From assembly GCF_000425705.1 (NCBI RefSeq), contig NZ_AUDY01000008.1, positions 186,001 to 250,000 on the forward strand: 64,000 nt of DNA. The letters are read 5' to 3'. Shown in pieces: positions 33,030 to 42,321 of this stretch (positions are counted from its first letter, which is position 1; each line of letters begins with the position of its first letter). This DNA is from Halobacillus kuroshimensis DSM 18393 (GTDB lineage Bacteria > Bacillota > Bacilli > Bacillales > Halobacillaceae). Under the pieces are notes generated by a model, which was given only the letters and a program-made list of their open reading frames with translations, was not told where the DNA came from and did not search any database. The position numbers were made by a program, and so were the translations under genes.

Positions 33030-34553
33030 ATGTTGGAAAACAAACGTAAAGGATTGTTTCAAAAAGGATTGGATGTCATTGAACGCGTGGGGAATAAACT
33101 CCCGCATCCAATCACATTGTTTGCTGTCCTGGCTCTGTTGGTTGTTCTTATATCGGCTGTAGTCTCGAGCTTCGGAGTCAGTGTGGAGCATCCCGGTGAA
33201 GAAGGGGAAATGGTTGAAGTCAAAAACCTGCTCAGTGCCGATGGCATCGAGTACATTTTTTCCAGTATGACAGACAACTTTATCGGATTCGCGCCGCTTG
33301 GGGTTGTCCTCGTGACGATGATCGGAATCGGGCTCGCAGAACGGACAGGGCTGATCAGCGCGTGCCTTCGCGGTTTCGTATTATCTGTTCCTCGAGCGTT
33401 GATTACATATGGTCTCGTATTCGCTGGTGTCATGTCCAGTGTAGCCTCTGATGCCGGTTATGTAGTGCTTCCGCCGCTGGGAGCCGTGATTTTTGCCGCT
33501 CTCGGACGCCACCCGCTTGCAGGTCTGGCTGCGGCTTTTGCCGGTGTTTCCGCCGGATTCAGTGCCAACTTGTTTTTATCAGCGACCGATCCCCTGCTGG
33601 GAGAGCTGACGATTGATGCGGCAGCGATTATTGACCCTGCCTATGCAGATGGCATGAACATTGCGATGAACTATTACTTTATCATTGTATCGGTCTTTCT
33701 CCTCACCTTCGTTGGTGGGCTTGTAACTGAAAAAGTTGTGGAACCGCGTCTTGGTGAATACAAGGGGCAGTTCCGCGAAGAGTTAAAAGGGCTTGAGGCC
33801 GTAGAAAAGAAAGGGTTGAAATGGGCAGGTATTTCGATAGCCATTGCTGTTGTATTAACGGCATTGTTGATTCTTCCTCCGGGCGCACCGCTGAGAGGGG
33901 AAGATGGTGCGATTATCCAGTCGCCATTCATGAGTTCCCTTGTACCAATCATTACGATTCTGTTCTTTATTCCAGGGTTGTTTTACGGCATTGCCACGAA
34001 GGAAATTAAAAATGACAAGGATGTGGCCGAACAGCTTTCAGATACGATGGCATCGATGGGGATGTTCATTGTGCTCGCTTTCACGGCTGGTCAGTTTGTC
34101 GCTTACTTTTCAGAAACCAATATGGGGCTTGTGATTGGGGTTTATGGTGCTGAACTGCTCGAATCCGCCAATCTTTCGGGCATCCCATTGATTTTAGGAT
34201 TCATCCTCGTTGCAGCTGTCATCAATCTGTTCATCGGCAGCGCATCCGCAAAATGGGCGATGATGGCCCCGGTGTTCGTACCGATCATGATGCAGCTCGG
34301 CTATTCTCCGGAGCTGACACAAATGGCGTACCGGGTGGCCGATTCAACGACGAACATTATTACACCACTGATGACCTACTTTGCGATCATTATCGCCTTC
34401 GCTCAGAAGTACGATAAGAAAATGGGAATCGGAACACTGATTTCCGTTATGTTCCCGTACACTGTTTTCTTCCTGATTTCCTGGACGATCATGCTGATCA
34501 TCTGGATGATGACAGGAGTGGATTTAGGGCCGGGATCACCGATTCATTATTAA
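33030..34553 (+). CDS. abgT: AbgT family transporter
   Basis: 507 residues with 11-13 membrane segments. VIERVGNKLPHPITLFAVLAL at the start, SDAGYVVLPPLGAVIFAALGRHP, SANLFLSATDPLLGELT and GSASAKWAMMAPVFVPIMM are AbgT signatures. The family takes up p-aminobenzoyl-glutamate or exports antimetabolites such as sulfonamides; some members are dicarboxylate or peptide carriers. GAGAGGAG precedes the ATG. No abgA/abgB hydrolase gene is nearby, so a folate-recycling role is not supported by context. Confidence 0.9.
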   Translation: MLENKRKGLFQKGLDVIERVGNKLPHPITLFAVLALLVVLISAVVSSFGVSVEHPGEEGEMVEVKNLLSADGIEYIFSSMTDNFIGFAPLGVVLVTMIGIGLAERTGLISACLRGFVLSVPRALITYGLVFAGVMSSVASDAGYVVLPPLGAVIFAALGRHPLAGLAAAFAGVSAGFSANLFLSATDPLLGELTIDAAAIIDPAYADGMNIAMNYYFIIVSVFLLTFVGGLVTEKVVEPRLGEYKGQFREELKGLEAVEKKGLKWAGISIAIAVVLTALLILPPGAPLRGEDGAIIQSPFMSSLVPIITILFFIPGLFYGIATKEIKNDKDVAEQLSDTMASMGMFIVLAFTAGQFVAYFSETNMGLVIGVYGAELLESANLSGIPLILGFILVAAVINLFIGSASAKWAMMAPVFVPIMMQLGYSPELTQMAYRVADSTTNIITPLMTYFAIIIAFAQKYDKKMGIGTLISVMFPYTVFFLISWTIMLIIWMMTGVDLGPGSPIHY

Positions 34554-34559
34554 CAAATC

Positions 34560-34599
34560 CAAAGGACGTCCGCCAATACGGCGGGCGTCCTATTTTTAT
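34560..34599 (+). terminator. Terminator after abgT (copy 1 of a duplicated hairpin)
   Basis: AGGACGTCCGCC pairs with GGCGGGCGTCCT, followed by ATTTTTAT. The hairpin and the flanking CATCATGTA are almost identical to 38287-38335. Confidence 0.85.
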
Positions 34600-34655
34600 G
34601 CATCATGTAAAAAAGATTGACAACGGAATGTCAAGGTTGGTAATCTGTCGAATAT

Positions 34656-34671
34656 ATAGAGGTCGTTCTAT
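34656..34671. promoter_or_regulatory. Operator-like site 1 upstream of the MFS gene
   Basis: ATAGA-GGTCGT-TCTAT is a perfect inverted repeat with a six-base centre, of the size bound by TetR-type repressors. GGTCGTTCTATNTAATTTTTA recurs at 34785-34805. Confidence 0.5.
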
Positions 34672-34779
34672 CTAATTTTTAATCTTTGACGCTTCGCCCC
34701 ATCCAATACTCACAAACCTGCTGCTGGTGATGAATCCAACTTAATATGAGAAGAGGTCAAAAATTTTTGGGATAGAATT

Positions 34780-34795
34780 ATAAAGGTCGTTCTAT
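34780..34795. promoter_or_regulatory. Operator-like site 2 upstream of the MFS gene
   Basis: ATAAA-GGTCGT-TCTAT, one mismatch from site 1, ends just before the ribosome binding site of the MFS gene. A third half site, GTTCTATCTA, lies at 37647-37656 before the tetR-type gene, which suggests autoregulation and common control. Confidence 0.5.
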
Positions 34796-34817
34796 ATAAT
34801 TTTTAGGAGGATGAGAA

Positions 34818-36008
34818 ATGAAACTTCAGAGGCTTGTTTTACCAGGTGTAACTATGATCGCCATCTGCTATGGGTTTGCGCGTTTTAGTTTTGGTTTACT
34901 TCTTCCAGATATAACGAGGGATTTAATAATGTCTGATTCGGTCACTGGCTTGATATCTTCCATCTTTTATATAGCCTATTGTTGTACGATCGTTCTTTCT
35001 ATTGTTTTCACCACCTCAAATGGCCCGAGGTTGATGATTCTTTCAGCGGGGTTATCTGCTTTTATTGGACTGGTCTTCATGGCTGTATCGACCAACCCCG
35101 TTATTCTTTCCATAGGTGTTTTTTTTGCTGGGGCAAGTACAGGTCTGGTTTCTCCGCCCTTTGGAGCGGCCATTTCGCTTTGGATTAATGAAAAGGATCA
35201 AGGGAAGGCGAATACATGGATTAATTCCGGCACTAGTTTCGGGATTTCCTTATCTGGGATGGGTGCCCTGTTCCTGACGTCGGACTGGAGGCTTACCTAT
35301 ATGCTATACGCTGTCCTTGCGTTAGGGGTGTTCATATGGAATTTCATATCCATACCGAAAGGGACAGGCACATCCGACACAATCTTAAGAAAAGGAAAAC
35401 TTTCCATAAAAGGACAAAAAGGTGCCGCGCCTTTGATTTCAGCTTCCCTCATGCTGGGGTTTGCTTCGGCGGCATTTTGGACATTTTCAAGGTCCTTTCT
35501 TGAAGCCGCTGGAGGATATGATGACTGGTTCCTGTCAGGGTTCTGGATATTCATTGGGATCATGGGCGTTTTAGGTGGGTTTTCAGCCATTGTGGTTGAG
35601 AAGAGGGGGGTATCCTTCGCCTATAAGCTGAGTGGAATTGCGTTATCCGCCTCCCCGGTCATCCTGGTGTATTTCCCATCATCATGGCTGGGGGTTTATG
35701 GATCTGCCGGTTTATTTGGATCCTCTTATATTTTTTTAACGGGCGTCCTTTTAATTTGGGGCATTCGTGTCTTCGTATCGAACGCATCCCTTGGTATAGG
35801 TGTTCCTTTTCTAACCTTGGCATTAGGGCAGGTTATGGGGTCTACCCTGGCCGGCCTCAGTATTGAAGCATGGGGATACGCAATAACCTTTACTCTTTAT
35901 GGAGGTATTGGATTCCTCTCATTTTTAATCAGTCCTGGTGAAAGAAAAAGTTCTGATTATCTTGAAAAATGGGGGTGGAAGATCCATGCGGATTATCAAA
36001 AGGAATAA
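34818..36008 (+). CDS. MFS transporter (YbfB/YjiJ-like)
   Basis: 396 residues, 12 membrane segments. ICYGFARFSFGLLLPDI at the start, GPRLMILSAGL, ISLWINEKDQGKANTWINSGTS and GVPFLTLALGQVMGS follow the YbfB/YjiJ subgroup of the major facilitator superfamily. The substrate is unknown. AGGAGGATG precedes the ATG. It shares operator-like sites with the tetR-type gene two genes downstream. A second member of the subgroup is at 44205-45350. Confidence 0.85.
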   Translation: MKLQRLVLPGVTMIAICYGFARFSFGLLLPDITRDLIMSDSVTGLISSIFYIAYCCTIVLSIVFTTSNGPRLMILSAGLSAFIGLVFMAVSTNPVILSIGVFFAGASTGLVSPPFGAAISLWINEKDQGKANTWINSGTSFGISLSGMGALFLTSDWRLTYMLYAVLALGVFIWNFISIPKGTGTSDTILRKGKLSIKGQKGAAPLISASLMLGFASAAFWTFSRSFLEAAGGYDDWFLSGFWIFIGIMGVLGGFSAIVVEKRGVSFAYKLSGIALSASPVILVYFPSSWLGVYGSAGLFGSSYIFLTGVLLIWGIRVFVSNASLGIGVPFLTLALGQVMGSTLAGLSIEAWGYAITFTLYGGIGFLSFLISPGERKSSDYLEKWGWKIHADYQKE

Positions 36009-36027
36009 AACCTCAGGAGGGATTAAG

Positions 36028-37530
36028 ATGAATAAATTCACAAATATGTTTTGGACTTCTTTAGCCATCGGAGTGTTATTCGTAATATGGGGAGTTCTCT
36101 TTCCGGAACATTTACTAAGCGTCATGACTACGACAAAAAATCAGGTGTTGAACACATTTGGCTGGTTTTATCAATTCTGTATAGCCCTATTTTTTATAGG
36201 AGCCCTCGTAATAGCATTCAGCAGGTTTGGTCAAATCAAGTTAGGGAAAGAGGGAGAAAAACCTGAATACAGCCGGCCGACCTGGTTTGCGATGCTGTTC
36301 AGTGCCGGGATGGGAATCGGACTCATTTTTTATGGGGCTGCAGAGCCAATGACACACTACGAGTCACCCCCTTATGGTGAAAGTGGCACAATTGAAGCTG
36401 CTAAATTAGGGCTGAAATACTCCTATCTGCACTGGGGGTTCAGTGCTTGGGCCGTCTATTCTGTTGTAGCGCTTACCCTTGCCTACTATAAATTTAAAAA
36501 GGATAAGCCGGGTTTGATGAGCACGACACTGTATCCGGTGATAGGAGATCGTGTAGATGGCCCTATCGGTAAACTCGTCGATATCACAGCTGTTTTTGCG
36601 ACATTGTTCGGAGTAGCCATCTCCCTTGGAATCGGCTCCTCCCAAATTAACGGCGGGCTTCATTATATGTTTGGAATTCCAAATAATTATGGGGTACAGC
36701 TCGTGATTATGCTGGTCACCATGGTGTTGTTTATTACCTCTGCAGCAACAGGTATTTCAAAAGGGATAAAAATTCTCAGCAACACGAACTTGATTTTAGC
36801 AGGCTTTTTACTGCTTTCTTTCCTTGTCTTAGGTCAGACACAGTTTGTACTGGAATTGTATTCAGCCACCTTCGGGTCGTACGTTCAGGATTTAATACAT
36901 ATGAGCTTTCGCTTTACACCGTTCCAAGAGGACAGCAATCAATGGATTAAAGATAATACAATCTTTTATTGGTCTTGGTGGGTAGCCTGGTCTCCATTTG
37001 TGAGTACATTTATTGCCCGCGTATCAAAAGGCAGGACTGTCCGGGAATTTATCTTAACTGTTGTTATTGCTCCAGCTGTTGTCTGTACCTTATGGTTCGG
37101 GGTGTTTGGCGGGAATGCATTATTTCTGGATTATGTACAGGGGCTGGATGTTGCCGGACAAAGCTTGGAAACTTCCTTGTTTTTTGTGATGGAGCAGCTG
37201 CCATTCAGCGGTTTATTATCTATCGCCGGCATTTTACTCATATCTACTTTCTTTATTACATCTGCAGATTCTGCGATATTTGTATTAGGCATGCAGACGT
37301 CTAATGGGAGTTTGAATCCTCCATTCTTCGTAAAGCTGAGCTGGGGGGTCATTCTTACAGCCATAGCAGCCATTTTGATGTGGACGGGAGGAATCGCAGG
37401 TCTTCAGGCGGCCACAATTATAGCGGGCTTACCATTAGCCGTTATTCTGTTAATCATGGGGGCAGGATTAATAAAAGTCTTTAGCACGGATATGATGAAG
37501 CGAAAGAAGAAGGATCAACACGCTGCTTAA
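36028..37530 (+). CDS. BCCT family transporter (glycine betaine/choline/carnitine)
   Basis: 500 residues, 12 membrane segments. The signature region IFYWSWWVAWSPFVSTFIARVSKGRTVREF holds the Trp-rich betaine-binding part, with GMGIGLIFYGAAEPMTHY and TSADSAIFVLGMQTS. It imports trimethylammonium osmolytes driven by Na+ or H+. AGGAGGGATTAAG fixes the ATG at 36028; the frame is open 5' into the MFS gene. It is 19 bases after the MFS gene, so the two are cotranscribed. C-terminal tail KRKKKDQHAA is short, unlike the long regulatory tails of BetP. Confidence 0.92.
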   Translation: MNKFTNMFWTSLAIGVLFVIWGVLFPEHLLSVMTTTKNQVLNTFGWFYQFCIALFFIGALVIAFSRFGQIKLGKEGEKPEYSRPTWFAMLFSAGMGIGLIFYGAAEPMTHYESPPYGESGTIEAAKLGLKYSYLHWGFSAWAVYSVVALTLAYYKFKKDKPGLMSTTLYPVIGDRVDGPIGKLVDITAVFATLFGVAISLGIGSSQINGGLHYMFGIPNNYGVQLVIMLVTMVLFITSAATGISKGIKILSNTNLILAGFLLLSFLVLGQTQFVLELYSATFGSYVQDLIHMSFRFTPFQEDSNQWIKDNTIFYWSWWVAWSPFVSTFIARVSKGRTVREFILTVVIAPAVVCTLWFGVFGGNALFLDYVQGLDVAGQSLETSLFFVMEQLPFSGLLSIAGILLISTFFITSADSAIFVLGMQTSNGSLNPPFFVKLSWGVILTAIAAILMWTGGIAGLQAATIIAGLPLAVILLIMGAGLIKVFSTDMMKRKKKDQHAA

Positions 37531-37646
37531 TGATTCCTATGTTTTACATTAAGAACCATTTATGAATATGAATAACGGTCCTTAACAACGGTGTGGAAGG
37601 ATGGGTTTGCCATTCAAACATCATGTTGATACTATGAGAATGATTA

Positions 37647-37656
37647 GTTCTATCTA
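37647..37656. promoter_or_regulatory. Half site of the TetR operator upstream of the tetR-type gene
   Basis: GTTCTATCTA matches the right half of the sites at 34661-34675. The left half is not conserved. Confidence 0.35.
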
Positions 37657-37677
37657 GTAAAAGGAGTCAGAGATGAT

Positions 37678-38232
37678 ATGGGCCGTTCAGTAAAAAAAGA
37701 AGCAATACTCCAGACAGCCGAACGTTTATTTTATGAGCACGGCTTCAGGGGAGTGGGGTTAAAACAGATTACCAATGAAGCATCAGTAGCTACAATGACG
37801 ATTTACAATCACTTTTCTTCTAAAGAGAACTTAGTGGAAGAGGTCCTTAAACAAAGGGAAGAACGCTATTGGACTTATTTGGATTCTCATGTAGAAATGA
37901 ATTCAGACTCTCCTTTTATACTGGCCGTCGAAGCACACGGGCGTTGGCTGAAAGAGCAGTCTTATAAAGGAGACATGTTTTTAAGAGCGATTGAAGATTA
38001 TGCAGGTGCGAACAATGAGATTGAAAACATTGCGCGTGGTCATAAATCCAGGCTGCTTGAATATTTTCAGCGGCTGGCTCAAAAAAAGGGCAAAGAAAAT
38101 GAGACAGACCTGGCGAATCAGTTTACACTTCTCCTTGAAGGAACGACATCCATGACGACATTAATCGGTGCTGAAAAGGCCACCGAACATTCGATTAAGA
38201 TGGCCCGCACAATTGTCCGTCACACTCTTTAG
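37678..38232 (+). CDS. TetR/AcrR family transcriptional regulator
   Basis: 184 residues. The N-terminal HTH (about 10-55: ILQTAERLFYEHGFRGVGLKQIT, then ATMTIYNHFSSKENL) is intact; the C-terminal ligand domain is all helical. AAAGGAGTCAG precedes the ATG. Being behind the MFS-BCCT pair, with a shared sequence motif upstream of both, it most likely represses that transport module and itself; the inducer could be a quaternary amine. Confidence 0.88.
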   Translation: MGRSVKKEAILQTAERLFYEHGFRGVGLKQITNEASVATMTIYNHFSSKENLVEEVLKQREERYWTYLDSHVEMNSDSPFILAVEAHGRWLKEQSYKGDMFLRAIEDYAGANNEIENIARGHKSRLLEYFQRLAQKKGKENETDLANQFTLLLEGTTSMTTLIGAEKATEHSIKMARTIVRHTL

Positions 38233-38285
38233 ATGTTTGGTGATGCAGGTGAAGCAAAAATGATGCTGGAATTAGTAATGAATCA

Positions 38286-38335
38286 AAGGACGTCCGCCAT
38301 TACGGCGGACGTCCTTTTGTATTCATCACGTAGAA
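38286..38335 (+). terminator. Terminator after tetR (copy 2 of the duplicated hairpin)
   Basis: AGGACGTCCGCC pairs with GGCGGACGTCCT, followed by TTTTGTATTCATCACGTA. Except for a few bases it is the same as 34560-34612. Confidence 0.85.
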
Positions 38336-38404
38336 ATAATTGTGTTACAATACAGATAATTACAAATATGGGAGGTGTCATACCTGAAGGAAGATCGAAA
38401 GGAT

Positions 38405-38569
38405 ATGAGCGAAAAGGAAAAACTGGAGGAAATTGAACGATTGTATGCGGTAGAAGAACGCCAGAGTGTCATCCTGAAAAAGCTGACAGGCCAGGGGCTT
38501 TATGAGCCTGTGGAAACGACGGAAGAGGGGGGCGCTTCTTATCGATTTAGACCATCCCCGACAGCGTGA
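38405..38569 (+). CDS. Small charged protein, unknown function
   Basis: 54 residues, mainly one charged helix (EKEKLEEIERLYAVEERQSVIL) followed by a polar tail (ETTEEGGASYRFRPSPT). The start is unclear: GGAGG at 38371-38375 points to a non-ATG start (CTG 38384), while the ATG at 38405 has only GAAGGAAG farther upstream. No family recognised. Confidence 0.45.
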   Translation: MSEKEKLEEIERLYAVEERQSVILKKLTGQGLYEPVETTEEGGASYRFRPSPTA

Positions 38570-38774
38570 AATATGGGATATCGATAACGAATAAATCCGT
38601 ATTAAGAAAGCGAAATAACCGCAGGCAGCAGAATGACATCCTTCATCCACGAGTTTGCTACCTACATAACACCTCTTTAAAACTTCAAAGCTGTACACTA
38701 GAGATCTTTCCCACCAGGCTGCGGTCGTCCATTCCAAGTCTTTGTGATTAAAAATATCTAAAGGTGGGGTTGTC
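38570..38774. other. Short stretch without a gene
   Basis: No supported frame or RNA fold seen. Several frames on both strands lack starts or ribosome binding sites. Confidence 0.35.
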
Positions 38775-39980
38775 GTGAAGCACTATGCTGTCTTTCAAAT
38801 GCCTGAAATCATCCACTATGGGCGTGGAGCCTTTCAAACGATTGGAAAAGAAGCGTCTCTCAGGGGAAGGAGAGCGTTGATGATCAGCGATCCTGTCATG
38901 GACAAGCTGGGATATGTCAACGAAGGCCGAAAGTACTTAACTGAATCTAATATGGAAAGCGTTGTTTATTCAGGAGTTGAATCTGAACCGACAGACGTTT
39001 ATGTAACCGAAGCTCTCGAATTGTTCCGGACGAAGCAGTGTGATGTTGTGATCTCTCTGGGAGGCGGAAGCTGTATAGATACAGCTAAAGCCGTTGCTGT
39101 CCTTGCATCGAATGAAGGGGATATCGGTGATTACCGGGGCGGGAAGAAAACAGTGGATGTAAAGTCGGCTCCCCATCTGGCGGTACCGACAACAGCGGGG
39201 ACCGGTTCGGAAGCAACGGATGTAACCGTCATTACGAACACCACGGATGATGTGAAAATGATGATCAAACAGCCGGCCTTTTTGCCGGATGTGGCGATTG
39301 TTGATCCGGCGCTCACTCTATCTTCACCGAAGCATGTCACAGCAGCTACAGGAATTGATGCCTTAAGCCATGCGATTGAAGCTTATGTATCGAAAAAATC
39401 TCATCCAATGGCCGATTCTATGGCTCTCTCCGCTGTGAATTTGATTGTCCAGCATTTGAAAACGGCTTATCATGATGGGGATAACATCGATGCGAGAGAA
39501 GCGATGTCCTTGGCTGCGATGCAGGCGGGGATTGCGTTTTCCAATGCCTCTGTCTGCCTGGTTCACGGCATGTCGAGACCGATTGGTGCGCTATTTCATG
39601 TTCCCCATGGGTACTCAAATGCGATGCTGCTGCCCGCTGTGCTGGAATTCAGCAGGAATGAGGCGGTGGATCGACTGGCCGACATAGGGAGGATTTTTTC
39701 TTCAGGCGGTCTATCTTCCAATGAACAAGCGGCAGATCACGCGGTGTCTTCCGTTAAAGAGTTGTGCCGGGAGCTGCACATCCCCAATTTAAAAGAATGG
39801 GGTATTGATAAACAGGATTTTGAAAGCGTTATCAATAAAATGTCTGCGGATGCATGGGACAGTGGAAGTCCAGCCAGTAACCCTAGAGTACCGACGCTTT
39901 ATGAAATGGAAGAGCTGTACCGCGTCTGCTTTGACTATGATTTTTCACAACTGTCACACGCAGGACGGAACAGGGGATAG
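38775..39980 (+). CDS. Iron-containing alcohol dehydrogenase
   Basis: 401 residues of the group III ADH family. The NAD-binding GGGSCIDTAK (about residue 96), then GTGSEATDVTVI, the metal ligands in GIDALSHAIEAY and LVHGMSRPIGALFHVPHGYSNA are all present. It oxidises alcohols or reduces aldehydes with NAD(P) and iron. GTG start with AAGGTGGGG upstream. A terminator follows, so it is monocistronic. Confidence 0.9.
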   Translation: MKHYAVFQMPEIIHYGRGAFQTIGKEASLRGRRALMISDPVMDKLGYVNEGRKYLTESNMESVVYSGVESEPTDVYVTEALELFRTKQCDVVISLGGGSCIDTAKAVAVLASNEGDIGDYRGGKKTVDVKSAPHLAVPTTAGTGSEATDVTVITNTTDDVKMMIKQPAFLPDVAIVDPALTLSSPKHVTAATGIDALSHAIEAYVSKKSHPMADSMALSAVNLIVQHLKTAYHDGDNIDAREAMSLAAMQAGIAFSNASVCLVHGMSRPIGALFHVPHGYSNAMLLPAVLEFSRNEAVDRLADIGRIFSSGGLSSNEQAADHAVSSVKELCRELHIPNLKEWGIDKQDFESVINKMSADAWDSGSPASNPRVPTLYEMEELYRVCFDYDFSQLSHAGRNRG

Positions 39981-39991
39981 CAGGAATCGGA

Positions 39992-40026
39992 GAAGCTCCC
40001 TCACAGGATGTGGGGGAGCTTCTTAT
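39992..40026 (+). terminator. Rho-independent terminator
   Basis: AGAAGCTCCC pairs with GGGGAGCTTCTT around a 13-base loop after the alcohol dehydrogenase gene; only a short T run. Confidence 0.6.
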
Positions 40027-40061
40027 GAACACCACTACCTGATCAGAGAAGAGGAACTGTA

Positions 40062-41015
40062 ATGGCATGGTCATTTTTCAGAAAGTCGTTTTTCGAGTTC
40101 ACTTTGACTTCCATAGGTATACTGCTTATTGGTTCACTGCCGTATTTATTTTTTAACATCCGATCCCAGATGGATGTGCTACTCATGATTGAACGGAACG
40201 AGTTGGATAATACACTTTTTCTACATGATACGATTGTCTTGAACTTTCAGGAATACGTCGGGCACATATGGAGTACGGCCCAGCTTCTGCTGGACGGTGG
40301 TTCGGCTGTATATTACCATCAAGGCCGCTACTTTCCACTTTTTCCAGAGCTGTTCGACTTGTTCATAAAGTCGATGTTTTATCTAGTATCAGGACTTGCT
40401 CTCGGTCTGGTGGCTGCCGTTGGATTTGCGGTTGTGATCATGGTTCAATCCAGTAAACGACGGTCGTTTCCGAAAATGGTTGTGTTCGTCCTGGAATCTC
40501 TCCCGGATATCTTCATCATCCTTGTTTTACAATGGTTGATCGTGTGGGTCTATAAGAAGACAAATATTCTGCTGTTTGATATCACCAGTACCTTTGATGG
40601 TGATCCTGTCCTGCTGCCGATTCTCGTGTTGTCGATTCTTCCCGGCATTTATATAACCAAATATCTGTTGGTGACTTTTGAGTTGGAGGAGGAACAGCCC
40701 TATGTAACGCTGGCCAGAAGTAAAGGGTTGAGCAGGTGGAGGATCCTGATCATACATATGTTTCGAAATGCCTGGCTGACGTTGTTCAATCATTTTAAAA
40801 ATATATTCACTTTCGCTTTAGCCAATCTTCTGATGCTTGAAATTATCTTTGATATCGATGGATTCATGACATTTTTATACGAGCACAGTGTGCTGAATCC
40901 GGAAATTCTGACCTTCAGCTTATTTCTGGTATTTATCCCTTTCTTCTTGGTATTCATTGTCATCCAATGGGGCCTGGAGTCCAGATTTTTGAAGGGGGGA
41001 GGCAGCCATGACTAA
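40062..41015 (+). CDS. ABC transporter permease, OppB/DppB type
   Basis: 317 residues with about six membrane segments. The cytoplasmic EAA loop reads EEQPYVTLARSKGLSRWRILIIHMFRN, the site that contacts the ATPase. The N-terminal anchor and an external loop of about 90 residues (SQMDVLL...YYHQGRYFPLF) match dipeptide/oligopeptide (Opp/Dpp) permeases. It overlaps the next permease gene by eight bases. No ATP-binding or solute-binding gene is adjacent. Confidence 0.8.
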   Translation: MAWSFFRKSFFEFTLTSIGILLIGSLPYLFFNIRSQMDVLLMIERNELDNTLFLHDTIVLNFQEYVGHIWSTAQLLLDGGSAVYYHQGRYFPLFPELFDLFIKSMFYLVSGLALGLVAAVGFAVVIMVQSSKRRSFPKMVVFVLESLPDIFIILVLQWLIVWVYKKTNILLFDITSTFDGDPVLLPILVLSILPGIYITKYLLVTFELEEEQPYVTLARSKGLSRWRILIIHMFRNAWLTLFNHFKNIFTFALANLLMLEIIFDIDGFMTFLYEHSVLNPEILTFSLFLVFIPFFLVFIVIQWGLESRFLKGGGSHD

Positions 41016-42012
41016 TGCCCGCCGGTGGATGGTGGTGATCGGTTCTGTTTATCTTCTTATTTTATTGGCAGCCAGTTTCAGTTACACGCTTTTGATTGAA
41101 CCGGGACAGGCCGATCCGAAAAAATTGTGGCTGGACGAAAATGGAGATTTGAAAGCTGTTGCGCCATTTCCTCCATCGTTTTCCTATCCGCTTGGCAGTG
41201 ATGCGGATGGGAAGAGCTATTTTATTAAAATCATCGAAGGAGCGAAGTATACGATCGGTCTTTCTGTCATCATTGCGATGGGCAGGGTTTGTTTCTCAGT
41301 AGCAGGAGGATATCTTCTGTTTCGCCTGCCACCTTCCATCAAACAATGGTTTAAAGGACTATCCAATGCCCTTCATTATGCACCGGCAACCATCTTTACG
41401 TATGTGCTCATTACACCGGTCGTCCTAACATTCAGCTGGAGTTATGACCTGACAACGAAGATTGTCTTCCCGTGTTTGGTGATTATCGCAGTGGGGGTAC
41501 CGGTGATTTCTATCTATGTGCAGAAGGAAATCGACCTCGCCTACCGTCATGAGTATATTGAAAGCGCCAGAATCATGGGTGCGGGGAAATTCCGTATTTT
41601 CAGGAAGCATCTATCTCCGTACTTAAAACCGAAGCTTGCCGTTATGTTTGTTCAGCAGATCGGGCAGTCGCTGATTATTTTTGCCCATCTCGGACTTTTA
41701 AGTATTTTTATAGGAGGATCGGACACAAGAGTGATGGAGTATGATGTGAAAACGGGGGAAGCTGTGACAAGATCTTTTTCCATGTCGAACGAGTGGGCGG
41801 GGATGATCAGCGAGAACTTTCAATACTTCCGTCCGTTTCCATGGATGGTCCTTGCTCCTGTGACTGCTTTTGCCCTGACCATTCTTGCTGTCAATGTGAT
41901 CGCCTATGGATTGAAAGGGGAGCGGCCGGCGGAAAGGGTGAAGGATCAGGGAATTCATGAGGAACAGGAGAACGCTTCCTTGGATAAGGAGAAGTTCCGG
42001 ATGGTGAAGTGA
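41008..42012 (+). CDS. ABC transporter permease, OppC/DppC type
   Basis: 334 residues, about six membrane segments; EAA loop HEYIESARIMGAGKFRIFRKHLSP. It has the OppC-type N-terminal external domain (YPLGSDADGKSYFIKIIEGAKYTIG, compare LGTDxxGRD). The last 35 residues are a charged tail not usual for OppC. It forms a pair with the preceding permease. The pair must use ATPase and binding protein encoded elsewhere, or has another role. Confidence 0.8.
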   Translation: MTNARRWMVVIGSVYLLILLAASFSYTLLIEPGQADPKKLWLDENGDLKAVAPFPPSFSYPLGSDADGKSYFIKIIEGAKYTIGLSVIIAMGRVCFSVAGGYLLFRLPPSIKQWFKGLSNALHYAPATIFTYVLITPVVLTFSWSYDLTTKIVFPCLVIIAVGVPVISIYVQKEIDLAYRHEYIESARIMGAGKFRIFRKHLSPYLKPKLAVMFVQQIGQSLIIFAHLGLLSIFIGGSDTRVMEYDVKTGEAVTRSFSMSNEWAGMISENFQYFRPFPWMVLAPVTAFALTILAVNVIAYGLKGERPAERVKDQGIHEEQENASLDKEKFRMVK

Positions 42013-42321
42013 AACCACCCCTGTTCTTTAGCGGCTGGCTTGCTCCCCGCCCTTTTGCCAGTCCGATTCCGAATAGCAGGCCGGACTATAACGTTCGCTT
42101 TGTGTAATAGTGGCGGTTAGGCTGAATATATTCGGCGCTCATCTATAAGCCTACTGTTCTCATGAATCTTTCCTATTTTGCGCCCTGGCAACCGCTGATA
42201 CCAACGTATTTACGTGAAAATCTGCGGTCTGATCAGGATAGGTTTGAACGTCCTGGTTTGTGAAAGGTAGATAGAGAAGGGAAAGGATCATCCCGCAGTT
42301 TTGAAAAAGGAGGGTGAAGGT
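42013..42321. other. Gene-free stretch after the permease pair
   Basis: No supported reading frame. No clear terminator for the permease pair was found. Confidence 0.35.
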
